A stretch of DNA of 36,878 bases. Origin: an uncultured Oscillospiraceae bacterium. GTDB taxonomy: Bacteria > Bacillota > Clostridia > Oscillospirales > Oscillospiraceae. Below are positions 8,084-13,902 of this stretch, piece by piece. Made by a program: the position numbers and the translations under genes. Below the pieces are notes generated by a model. That model was not told where the DNA came from and ran no database searches. It worked only from the letters and a program-made list of their open reading frames with translations. The stretch covers positions 1-36,878 of the forward strand of contig CANRFU010000008.1 in NCBI GenBank assembly GCA_947629975.1, read 5' to 3'. Positions within the stretch are counted from its first letter, which is position 1. Each line of letters starts with the position of its first letter.

Positions 8084-8320
8084 ATGGTGAAGATCAGACT
8101 GCGCCGCATGGGCGCCAAGAAGGCTCCGTACTATCGTGTCGTGGTGGCCGACTCCCGCTATCCCCGGGACGGACGGTTCATCGAGGAACTGGGTACCTAC
8201 GATCCCCGGCAGGACCCCGCCGCCATCAACATCGATGTGGAGCGCGCCCAGGCCTGGATCAAGACCGGCGCTCAGCCCACCGACACGGTGCGCGACCTGC
8301 TGAAAAAGGCGGGCCTGTAA
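8084..8320 (+). CDS. rpsP: 30S ribosomal protein S16
   Basis: A small-subunit assembly protein of 78 aa that binds 16S rRNA in the body of the 30S particle. The N-terminus [20 protein letters not shown], the motif [20 protein letters not shown] and the C-terminal [16 protein letters not shown] are characteristic. GGAGGTG lies 8 nt before the ATG. It follows ffh in the usual Firmicute order and precedes khpA by 21 nt. Confidence 0.98.
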   Translation: MVKIRLRRMGAKKAPYYRVVVADSRYPRDGRFIEELGTYDPRQDPAAINIDVERAQAWIKTGAQPTDTVRDLLKKAGL

Positions 8321-8341
8321 AACTGCGTTTTGGGAGGCCAC

Positions 8342-8575
8342 ATGAAAGAACTGCTCACTTATATCGCCCGGAGCCTGGTGGAACACCCCGAGCAGGTGGT
8401 GGTGGAACAGTACGACTCCCCCGCCGGCACGGTGCTGGAGCTTCGGGTGGCCCCGGAGGACATGGGCAAGGTGATCGGCCGTCAGGGCCGCATTGCCAAG
8501 GAGATCCGCACGCTGATGCGCTCCGCCGCCCAGCGCCAGGGGATCAAGCTCACCGTGGACATCGTTGACGACTGA
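8342..8575 (+). CDS. khpA: KH-domain RNA-binding protein KhpA (YlqC)
   Basis: A 77-aa single KH-domain protein that partners with KhpB/Jag in RNA binding and cell-envelope control in Firmicutes. The KH core is VAPEDMGKVIGRQGRIAKEI with the GxxG loop GRQG. The frame can start at a TTG (8330), but GGGAGG then lies inside its own codons; the ATG at 8342 with GGGAGG just upstream was preferred. It ends in a TGA followed by a strong hairpin before rimM. B. subtilis has ylqD at this place in the order; here it is absent. Confidence 0.93.
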   Translation: MKELLTYIARSLVEHPEQVVVEQYDSPAGTVLELRVAPEDMGKVIGRQGRIAKEIRTLMRSAAQRQGIKLTVDIVDD

Positions 8576-8584
8576 GCTCGGACA

Positions 8585-8609
8585 GGCGGGGGATTTTCCC
8601 CCGCCTTTT
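8585..8609 (+). terminator. hairpin between khpA and rimM
   Basis: GGCGGGGG (8585-8592), loop ATTTT, CCCCCGCC (8598-8605), then TTTTCC. It is terminator-like but sits inside a conserved operon, so it may act as a partial attenuator. Its core GGGGGATTTTCCCC matches the outer end of the composite repeat copy at about 7999-8012. Confidence 0.6.
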
Positions 8610-8639
8610 CCATTGAATGAATCAAGGAGGGATTCTCCT

Positions 8640-9125
8640 GTGACCGAATATCTGGACTGCGGCCAGGTGGTGAACACCCACGGCATCCGGGGGGAGGTGC
8701 GCATCGTCCCCTGGGCGGACTCCCCCGACTTCCTGTGCCGGTTTAAGACCCTGTATCTGGAGGGGGACAAGCCCATGGCGGTGACCTCCTGCCGGGTCCA
8801 CAAGGGCAGCGTCATCGTGAAATTCCAGGGCGTGGACACGGTGGAGGATGCCATGCTGCTGAAGGGCAAAACGGCGCGCATCCGCCGCTCCGACGCAAAG
8901 CTGCCCCAGGGTTCCTTCTTCCTGGCCGACGTCGTCGGGCTGGAAGTCATCGACGAGGAGGGAAACAGGCTGGGCGTCCTCAAAGAGGTCCTCTCCCCCT
9001 CCGTGCAGAACGTCTACGTGGTGGAGGGAGAGCGGGAGATCCTCATCCCCGCCGTGCCGGAGTTCATCCTGGAGACCAACATCGAGGGCGGCTATATCAA
9101 AGTCCGGCTCATTGAGGGGATGTAA
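8640..9125 (+). CDS. rimM: 16S rRNA processing protein RimM
   Basis: A ribosome maturation factor that binds S19 and the 3' domain of the 30S subunit. The protein is 161 aa: an N-terminal RimM barrel (CGQVVNTHGIRGEVRI) and a C-terminal PRC-barrel (LGVLKEVLSPSVQNVYVV followed by EGEREILIPAVPEFI). The start is the GTG at 8640, preceded by GGAGGG with 8 nt spacing. The longer frame starting at 8565 would run through the hairpin between khpA and rimM and has no homologous sequence. It ends 3 nt before the trmD start, so the pair is tightly coupled. Confidence 0.94.
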   Translation: MTEYLDCGQVVNTHGIRGEVRIVPWADSPDFLCRFKTLYLEGDKPMAVTSCRVHKGSVIVKFQGVDTVEDAMLLKGKTARIRRSDAKLPQGSFFLADVVGLEVIDEEGNRLGVLKEVLSPSVQNVYVVEGEREILIPAVPEFILETNIEGGYIKVRLIEGM

Positions 9126-9128
9126 CCC

Positions 9129-10433
9129 ATGTACCGCATCGACATCATGACCCTGTTCCCCGACACGGTGGGGGACGTGCTCTCCGAGTCCATCCTGGGG
9201 CGCGCCCAGGAGCGGGATTTCCTGCGCATCGAGACCCATCAGATCAGGCATTACACCACGAACAAACAAAACCAGGTGGACGACTACCCCTACGGCGGCG
9301 GCCACGGGGCCATCCTCCAGGCCGACCCCCTGTACCGCTGCTGGGAACACCTGTGCGGCCAGGCGGAGAAAAAGCCTCACACCATCTTCCTCTCCCCCTG
9401 CGGCAGGACCTTCACCCAGGAGGACGCCAAACGGCTGGCCTGGGAGCACGGCCATCTGATTTTGGTCTGCGGCCACTACGAGGGGGTGGACCAGCGGTTC
9501 ATCGACGCCTGCGTGGACGAGGAGATCTCCCTGGGAGACTTCGTCCTCACCGGCGGAGAGATCGCCGCCATGGCGGTGGCTGACGCGGTGTCCCGCCTGG
9601 TCCCCGGCGTGCTGGCCGATCCCTCCTGCTTTGAGAACGAGAGCCACTGGGACGGCCTTTTAGAGTACCCGCAATACTCCCGGCCAGAGGTGTGGCACGG
9701 CATGGCGGTGCCCGAGGCGCTGCTCACCGGCGACCACGCCGCCGTGGAGCGGTGGCGGCGCAAGCAGTCCCTGGCCCGCACCCGGGAGCGGCGGCCAGAC
9801 CTGTTTGGGAAGCTGGACCTGTCCTCCAAAGAGGACCAAAAGCTGCTGGCGGAGCTGGACCGGGAGGCAAGCCGTCCCCTCCTGCCGGACGAGATCGTCT
9901 GCCGCCCCGCTGTGGAGGCCGACATCCCCGCCATGGAGGCCGTCGCGGAGGCGGCGCGGGAATACCTCCGCGCCCACGGCGTGGACCAGTGGCAGGACAG
10001 CGAGCCCCCCTATCCCAGCAGAGCGCATTTCCTGGCGGATATGGCCCGGGGCGAGTGCTTTGTGCTGGACTGCGGCGGCGAGGTGGGGGCTTTCTTCACG
10101 CTGACCACCCTGCCGGAGGAGAGCTACGCCGCCATCACCGACGGGAAGTGGGCCGGAGAGGGCCAGCCCTACGCCGCCCTCCACCGGGTGGCGGTAGCCT
10201 CCCAGTGGCGGGGCGCGGGACTGTCGGACCGGATCGTCAAAGAGGCCGAGCGGATGGCCCTGGATATGGGCCTGGGCTGGCTCCGGGGAGACACCCACAA
10301 GAAGAACAAGGCCATGCAGGGGCTGCTCCGGCGAAACGGCATGCAGTACCGGGGGAACGTGCTGGTAACGGTGCCCGAGGGCCACGATCCCCGGCGGGTG
10401 GCCTATGAGAAGCGGATCAGAAAGCCGAGGTAA
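9129..10433 (+). CDS. trmD: tRNA (guanine37-N1)-methyltransferase fused to a C-terminal GNAT acetyltransferase domain
   Basis: Residues 1 to about 240 form a complete TrmD, the SAM-dependent trefoil-knot enzyme that makes m1G37 in tRNAs with G36-G37. Visible motifs are LSPCGRTFTQEDAKRLA, GHYEGVDQRFID, EISLGDFVLTGGE and the HWDGLLEYPQYSRPEVW segment with the catalytic aspartate. The usual protein ends near residue 240-250; here the frame continues without a stop to 434 aa. The extra part (about 255-425) reads as a GNAT N-acetyltransferase: ALHRVAVASQWRGAGLSDRI is motif A with the acetyl-CoA loop, and DTHKKNKAMQGLLRRNGMQY is motif B. The substrate of the second domain is unknown. rplS, which often follows trmD, is not present; a repeat and rsmA follow. 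Confidence 0.93.
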   Translation: MYRIDIMTLFPDTVGDVLSESILGRAQERDFLRIETHQIRHYTTNKQNQVDDYPYGGGHGAILQADPLYRCWEHLCGQAEKKPHTIFLSPCGRTFTQEDAKRLAWEHGHLILVCGHYEGVDQRFIDACVDEEISLGDFVLTGGEIAAMAVADAVSRLVPGVLADPSCFENESHWDGLLEYPQYSRPEVWHGMAVPEALLTGDHAAVERWRRKQSLARTRERRPDLFGKLDLSSKEDQKLLAELDREASRPLLPDEIVCRPAVEADIPAMEAVAEAAREYLRAHGVDQWQDSEPPYPSRAHFLADMARGECFVLDCGGEVGAFFTLTTLPEESYAAITDGKWAGEGQPYAALHRVAVASQWRGAGLSDRIVKEAERMALDMGLGWLRGDTHKKNKAMQGLLRRNGMQYRGNVLVTVPEGHDPRRVAYEKRIRKPR

Positions 10434-10436
10434 AAG

Positions 10437-10595
10437 GGCGGAGAAAATCCCCCGTCATCCGCTGCGCGGATGCCACCCCCTTTTGCGAAAGGGGGCTTGG
10501 TGCGTGATATGCACCGGAGTGCAGACCACGTACCAGGCTCCTTCTTTAGAAGGAGCTGTCGCCGCCGCAAGGCGGTGACTGAGGATGTTCGCCCT
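10437..10595 (-). repeat. composite palindromic repeat, copy 2 (minus orientation)
   Basis: Read on the minus strand it starts GGGCGAACATCCTCAGTCA, then a CCGCC-TTG-CGGCGG-type hairpin, GACAGCTCCTTCTAAAGAA, GGAGCCTGGTACG, a variable middle, AGCCCCCTTTCGCAAAAGGG, GGTGG, a CATCCGC-GCA-GCGGATG hairpin and GACGGGGGATTTTC. It has the same order of boxes as copies 1 and 3 but lacks the two extra hairpins of copy 1. It fills the gap between the trmD stop and the rsmA Shine-Dalgarno and may act on both. Confidence 0.8.
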
Positions 10596-10611
10596 AAAAG
10601 GAGGTGACCCT

Positions 10612-11478
10612 ATGGACCTGACCAACATCCATGACGTGAAGGACCTGCTGGCCCGGCACGGGTTCCGGTTCTCCAAATCCCTGGGGCAGAACTTCCTCAT
10701 CGCGGACTGGGTGCCCCGGCAGATCGCGGAGGCCGCCGGGGTAGACAGGACCTGCGGCGTGCTGGAGATCGGCCCGGGAGTGGGCTGCCTCACCCGGGAA
10801 CTGGCCCAAAGGGCCGGGAAGGTGGCGGCGGTGGAGCTGGACAAGTCCCTCCTGCCCGTGCTGGCCGAGACCCTGGCAGACTGCCCCAACGCCGAGGTGG
10901 TCCCCGGCGACGTGATGAAGCTGGACCTGACCGCCCTGGTCTCTGACAGGCTGGACGGCTTTTCCCCCCATGTGTGCGCCAACCTGCCCTACAACATTAC
11001 CACGCCGGTACTCACCCGGCTGCTGGAGAGCGGCCTGTTTCGCTCGGTGACGGTGATGGTCCAGAAGGAGGTAGCCCGCCGCATCTGCGCCGCGCCGGGG
11101 ACGGCGGACTACGGGGCCTTCACCCTGCTGTGCCAATACTACGCCGACTGCCGCCTCCTGTTCGACGTGCCCGCCGGCTGCTTCCTCCCCGCCCCCAAGG
11201 TGACCTCCGCCGTGGTGCGGCTGGCCGTCCGGGAGACGCCCCCCGTGGACGTCCCCCCCGACGCCCTGTTCCGGGTCGTCCGGGCGGCCTTCGCCCAGCG
11301 GCGGAAGACGCTGCTCAACGCCCTGGCCTCCGCCTATGGAAAGGAGTTTTCCAAGGAGGAACTGCGGGCGGTCCTCTCGGGCTGCGGCCTGCCGGAGGCA
11401 GTCCGGGGAGAGACCCTGGGGCTGGAACAGTTCGCGGAGCTGGCGGGAAAAATAGACAACAAAGAACGGCTCTTTTAG
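10612..11478 (+). CDS. rsmA: 16S rRNA (A1518/A1519-N6)-dimethyltransferase
   Basis: KsgA/RsmA dimethylates two adjacent adenosines in helix 45 of 16S rRNA as a late 30S checkpoint. The protein is 288 aa. It shows FSKSLGQNFL near the N-terminus, the SAM-binding VLEIGPGVGCLT (residues 50-61), the catalytic NLPYNITTPV motif and the C-terminal FAQRRKTLLNAL. The ATG at 10612 has AGGAGGTG 5 nt upstream; an in-frame ATG at 10585 lies within the end of repeat copy 2. It is flanked on both sides by copies of the composite repeat. Confidence 0.96.
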   Translation: MDLTNIHDVKDLLARHGFRFSKSLGQNFLIADWVPRQIAEAAGVDRTCGVLEIGPGVGCLTRELAQRAGKVAAVELDKSLLPVLAETLADCPNAEVVPGDVMKLDLTALVSDRLDGFSPHVCANLPYNITTPVLTRLLESGLFRSVTVMVQKEVARRICAAPGTADYGAFTLLCQYYADCRLLFDVPAGCFLPAPKVTSAVVRLAVRETPPVDVPPDALFRVVRAAFAQRRKTLLNALASAYGKEFSKEELRAVLSGCGLPEAVRGETLGLEQFAELAGKIDNKERLF

Positions 11479-11480
11479 AG

Positions 11481-11633
11481 CAGAGAAAACCTTCAGTCAC
11501 CGCCTATGGCGGTGACAGCTCCCTTTGCGAAGGGAGCCTTAGTGCTTTTTTGCAACAGCTGCAAAATATGTACCAGCCCCCTTTCGCAAAAGGGGGTGGT
11601 AGCCCGAAGGGCTGACGGGGGATTTTCTCCGCC
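11481..11633 (+). repeat. composite palindromic repeat, copy 3 (plus orientation)
   Basis: Starts just after the rsmA stop: CTTCAGTCA, the hairpin CCGCC-TAT-GGCGG, TGACAGCTCCCTTTGCGAAG, GGAGCC, a variable middle, CAGCCCCCTTTCGCAAAAGG, GGGTGG, the hairpin AGCCC-GAA-GGGCT, then GACGGGGGATTTTCTCCGCC. The hairpin arms differ from copies 1 and 2 but stay self-complementary, while the single-stranded boxes between them are the same. Confidence 0.8.
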
Positions 11634-11698
11634 TTAAGCCCCTACAAGAACCCTCCTTTCCCTTCCGTCATAGAATGGGTGCAAAGGAGGGTTTTCCT

Positions 11699-12439
11699 AT
11701 GCCTGTAATCTACTTATCCCCCTCCACCCAGGAGGGCAATCAATACGTCAACGGCGGCACCGAGGAGGAGTGGATGAACCGTCTGGCCGACGCCATGGTC
11801 CCCTATCTGAACGCCTCCGGCATCCAGTTTGTCCGCAACACGCCGGACATGACCGCCGCCTCTTCCATCCGGGCCTCCAACGCCGGGAATTACGATCTCC
11901 ACCTGGCGCTCCACTCCAACGCCGCGCCTCCCAGCAACTACGGCAACGTGCGGGGGATCATCGTGTACTACTACCCCGGAAGCACCAACGGCAAGCGGGC
12001 CGCCACCATCGTGGCCGACAACCTGAAGACCATCTATCCCCTGCCCAACCGGGTGCGGACCGAGGCCACCACCGCCATCGGCGAGGTGCGGCAGCCCCGG
12101 GCCCCTTCCGTCTTCATTGAACTGGGCTACCACGACAACCCCGACGACGCCAGCTGGGTCAAAAACAACCTGGACGCCATCGCGCGGAACATTGTTCTGT
12201 CTCTGACTGAATATTTTGGTATTCCTTTCCTGGAGCCCGTCCCCTCCCGGCAGGGCGTGGTGGACGTGGACTGGGGCTATCTCAACATCCGTTCCCGGCC
12301 CTCCACCTCCGCCCCTGTCATCGCCAGGGCCTACGACGGGGCCCGGCTCACGGTCCTCAACCAGTACCAGAACTGGTACCTGGTGTCCCTGGACGGCCAG
12401 ACGGGCTACGCCAGCCGGGATTTCATCACCCTGGTGTGA
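11699..12439 (+). CDS. N-acetylmuramoyl-L-alanine amidase (Amidase_3-like) with C-terminal SH3 domain
   Basis: A 246-aa protein with a peptidoglycan amidase fold. Residues 1-175 show H72 in LHLALHSNA and E141 in PSVFIELGYHDNP, the second zinc-binding and the catalytic motifs of Amidase_3. The first zinc motif, normally DPGHGG, is replaced by SPSTQEGN (residues 7-14), so one metal ligand is altered. Residues about 186-246 form a bacterial SH3 domain (YLNIRSRPSTSAPVIARA). There is no signal peptide or transmembrane segment, as in CwlC, the mother-cell lysis amidase of Bacillus. AAAGGAGG lies 8 nt before the ATG; an upstream start at 11675 would put that Shine-Dalgarno inside the coding region. 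A possible sigma-K-like promoter (AC at 11650-11651, 17 nt, CATAGAAT at 11669-11676) lies just upstream. Confidence 0.8.
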   Translation: MPVIYLSPSTQEGNQYVNGGTEEEWMNRLADAMVPYLNASGIQFVRNTPDMTAASSIRASNAGNYDLHLALHSNAAPPSNYGNVRGIIVYYYPGSTNGKRAATIVADNLKTIYPLPNRVRTEATTAIGEVRQPRAPSVFIELGYHDNPDDASWVKNNLDAIARNIVLSLTEYFGIPFLEPVPSRQGVVDVDWGYLNIRSRPSTSAPVIARAYDGARLTVLNQYQNWYLVSLDGQTGYASRDFITLV

Positions 12440-12486
12440 CCCCGGCCCCTGTTTACAAAGGACGTTTTTCCTCCTTATGATATAGA

Positions 12487-12528
12487 GCGGCGGTCGCCCT
12501 CCGCCGAGTGCGGCCGCCGCGATTTTTT
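12487..12528 (+). terminator. terminator after the amidase gene
   Basis: GCGGCGGTCG (12487-12496) pairs with CGGCCGCCGC (12511-12520) with one G-U pair and a 14-nt loop, followed by GA and six T residues. It is a strong intrinsic terminator for the plus strand. Confidence 0.85.
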
Positions 12529-12546
12529 AACGGTACGCGGGGCGTA

Positions 12547-13149
12547 TCATCCCTCGAACCGGCGGTTCAGATAGCGGATGACCACCGAGGGGATGACGGC
12601 CCCCACCAGGATGACCGCCATGGCGACGGTCGGCTCGTTCAGCGCCAGCGCCACCAGGAAGCCCAGGATCTTGACGGCCAGATCCACCCACATCCAGTGG
12701 TTCAGCGTCCGGGCGGAGGCCAGATACCGGGCGTCCTCCCTGTTGGCATAGCCCAGCGCATAGCCTTGGGCCATGATGTTGACGGAGGCCAGGGTGGACA
12801 CCGCCCAATAGAGGCCCTGGGCGAAGAAATCGTGGAAATGGGTCCCGGCGAAGCGGCTCACATAGGGCACCAGGGATACGAAGAACAGCATGATGATGGT
12901 GTGCCAGATCACCCGGGTGGTGATGCGGGTGGCGGTGTGCCACTGGTTGTGCAGGTTCACCCACATGGCCCCCAGCCAGAAGAAGGAGACGGCGTAGGCA
13001 AAAAAGCTCTCCCGCAGCTCCCAAAGGGCCGCGAAGGTGGGTTCGCTCGGCATCTCCAGGTCCAGCACCAGAATGGTGATGATGATGGCGAAGACGGCGT
13101 CGGTAAAAGAGACCAGTCGTTCTTTGGTCACGGCGTTCAGCTCCCTCAT
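12547..13149 (-). CDS. TMEM175-family (DUF1211) potassium channel homologue
   Basis: A 200-aa membrane protein with six hydrophobic segments. The family signature near the N-terminus, R-x3-F-[ST]-D-A-V-[FI]-A-I-x-I-T, appears as RLVSFTDAVFAIIITILVLD. In prokaryotic homologues this domain assembles as a tetramer and conducts potassium. The frame extends to 13275 upstream, but that segment overlaps the promoter; the ATG at 13149 begins the conserved sequence and has only a weak Shine-Dalgarno. It stands alone, convergent to the amidase gene, with its own sigma-A promoter. Confidence 0.85.
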   Translation of the reverse strand: MRELNAVTKERLVSFTDAVFAIIITILVLDLEMPSEPTFAALWELRESFFAYAVSFFWLGAMWVNLHNQWHTATRITTRVIWHTIIMLFFVSLVPYVSRFAGTHFHDFFAQGLYWAVSTLASVNIMAQGYALGYANREDARYLASARTLNHWMWVDLAVKILGFLVALALNEPTVAMAVILVGAVIPSVVIRYLNRRFEG

Positions 13150-13183
13150 CGGGTTTCCGCACCCACGAATTGCGTTTGATTGG

Positions 13184-13212
13184 ATTATATCATTTATGCT
13201 CAAAACGTGCAA
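13184..13212 (-). promoter_or_regulatory. sigma-A promoter of the TMEM175 homologue
   Basis: Minus strand: TTGCAC (13207-13212), 17 nt, TATAAT (13184-13189), about 35 nt upstream of the start codon. Confidence 0.8.
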
Positions 13213-13269
13213 CAATTTGTCCGCTTTTTTTGCGCAAATCGCTTTTTTCAAAAAAGATAAAATTCCCTC

Positions 13270-13298
13270 TTGCATTTTGTCCGGCAGTATGTTAATAT
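13270..13298 (+). promoter_or_regulatory. promoter of tRNA-Pro
   Basis: TTGCAT (13270-13275), 17 nt, TAATAT (13293-13298), giving a start about 20 nt before the mature tRNA 5' end. Confidence 0.65.
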
Positions 13299-13325
13299 GT
13301 TAAGGCTGTAAGGTAAAGTGAATAT

Positions 13326-13402
13326 CCGGGTGTGGCGAAGTTTGGTATCGCGCTTGAATGGGGTTCAAGAGGCCGCTGGTTCGAATCCAGTCACTCGGAC
13401 CA
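13326..13402 (+). tRNA. tRNA-Pro (anticodon GGG)
   Basis: A full 77-nt cloverleaf. The acceptor stem CCGGGTG pairs with CACTCGG (one G-U pair). The D arm is GCGA/TCGC, the anticodon stem CTTGA/TCAAG with loop ATGGGGT (anticodon GGG, G37), and the T arm GCTGG-TTCGAAT-CCAGT; discriminator A and encoded CCA follow. The anticodon reads CCC and CCU. G36-G37 makes this tRNA a substrate of TrmD. The following AT-rich segment looks like a former integration at its 3' end. Confidence 0.95.
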
Positions 13403-13404
13403 TC

Positions 13405-13445
13405 GAAAAGCCTTGAAACTAAAGGGTTTCAAGGCTTTTCCTTTT
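13405..13445 (+). terminator. terminator of tRNA-Pro
   Basis: GAAAAGCCTTGAAAC (13405-13419) and GTTTCAAGGCTTTTC (13426-13440) form a 15-bp perfect stem with a 6-nt loop, followed by CTTTTT. Confidence 0.85.
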
Positions 13446-13472
13446 TGCTTATTCTTCCATAATTCGGCAAAC

Positions 13473-13536
13473 TGTTACCAAAAGTGTTACCAAAATCGGT
13501 GTATTATCAATAGCAGCCAAAAAAGTGTTACCAAAT
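13473..13536 (+). repeat. three direct repeats TGTTACCAAA next to the tRNA, integrase-arm-like
   Basis: TGTTACCAAAA occurs at 13473-13483 and 13485-13495, and TGTTACCAAAT at 13526-13536. Short direct repeats spaced about one helical turn apart beside a tRNA 3' end are typical of arm-type binding sites for tyrosine recombinases at attachment sites. No integrase gene is present, so this would be a remnant. The other attachment end was not identified. Confidence 0.5.
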
Positions 13537-13539
13537 ACT

Positions 13540-13565
13540 AAGGGCCGGGGTTCTCCCCGGCCCTT
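13540..13565. terminator. bidirectional terminator hairpin
   Basis: AAGGGCCGGGG (13540-13550), loop TTCT, CCCCGGCCCTT (13555-13565). It serves as terminator for the minus-strand ribbon-helix-helix gene that stops at 13568 and blocks plus-strand reading from the tRNA side. Confidence 0.7.
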
Positions 13566-13567
13566 TC

Positions 13568-13753
13568 TTATTCCTTAACCTCTACTTCCGAAACGGAGTT
13601 TTCCAGCAGAATGTTGATTACCTCATTCCTTGATCTGTTTGTTTGCGTTGCAAGCGTATCAATGGACGCAAGAGTATTTTCTTTCAAGCGGACAGAGATG
13701 ACCCTATATCCATCGTCACCTTTCTTTGAAATCGTGATTTTCTTGCGCTCCAT
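13568..13753 (-). CDS. Arc/CopG-type ribbon-helix-helix protein of the tRNA-Pro island
   Basis: A small protein of 61 aa from the ATG at 13753 (63 aa if the ATG at 13759 is used). AAGGGTG is 8 nt before the inner ATG and only 2 nt before the outer one, so the inner start was chosen. The pattern is a beta strand YRVISVRLKE, a helix TLASIDTLATQTN, then SRNEVINILLENSV, which fits a ribbon-helix-helix regulator; the SRNEVINILLE helix is typical of plasmid and prophage members. The DNA is richer in A+T than the flanking core genes. It is transcribed divergently from the zinc-ribbon gene and may control it. A weak TACATT-N17-TATACT promoter lies upstream. Confidence 0.75.
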   Translation of the reverse strand: MERKKITISKKGDDGYRVISVRLKENTLASIDTLATQTNRSRNEVINILLENSVSEVEVKE

Positions 13754-13832
13754 GACCATATCACCCTTGTATAGTATATTCCCCCATCATTTTGTAATGT
13801 ATATTTATTTTAAGATATATTTAGATTATGTG

Positions 13833-13861
13833 TTGAATATATTCTGCCGTCGTGTTATAAT
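13833..13861 (+). promoter_or_regulatory. sigma-A promoter of the zinc-ribbon protein gene
   Basis: TTGAAT (13833-13838), 17 nt, TATAAT (13856-13861), about 40 nt before the start codon. The stretch from 13760 to 13902 is AT-rich and holds this divergent regulatory region. Confidence 0.8.
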
Positions 13862-13902
13862 GGAGAATATTAGAATGCTATGGGAAAAAGGGGATCAGTT
13901 AT

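Noticed and set aside
13332-13541. A 69-codon frame starting inside tRNA-Pro
   Set aside because: It reads through the tRNA, its terminator and the direct repeats; it has no independent support.
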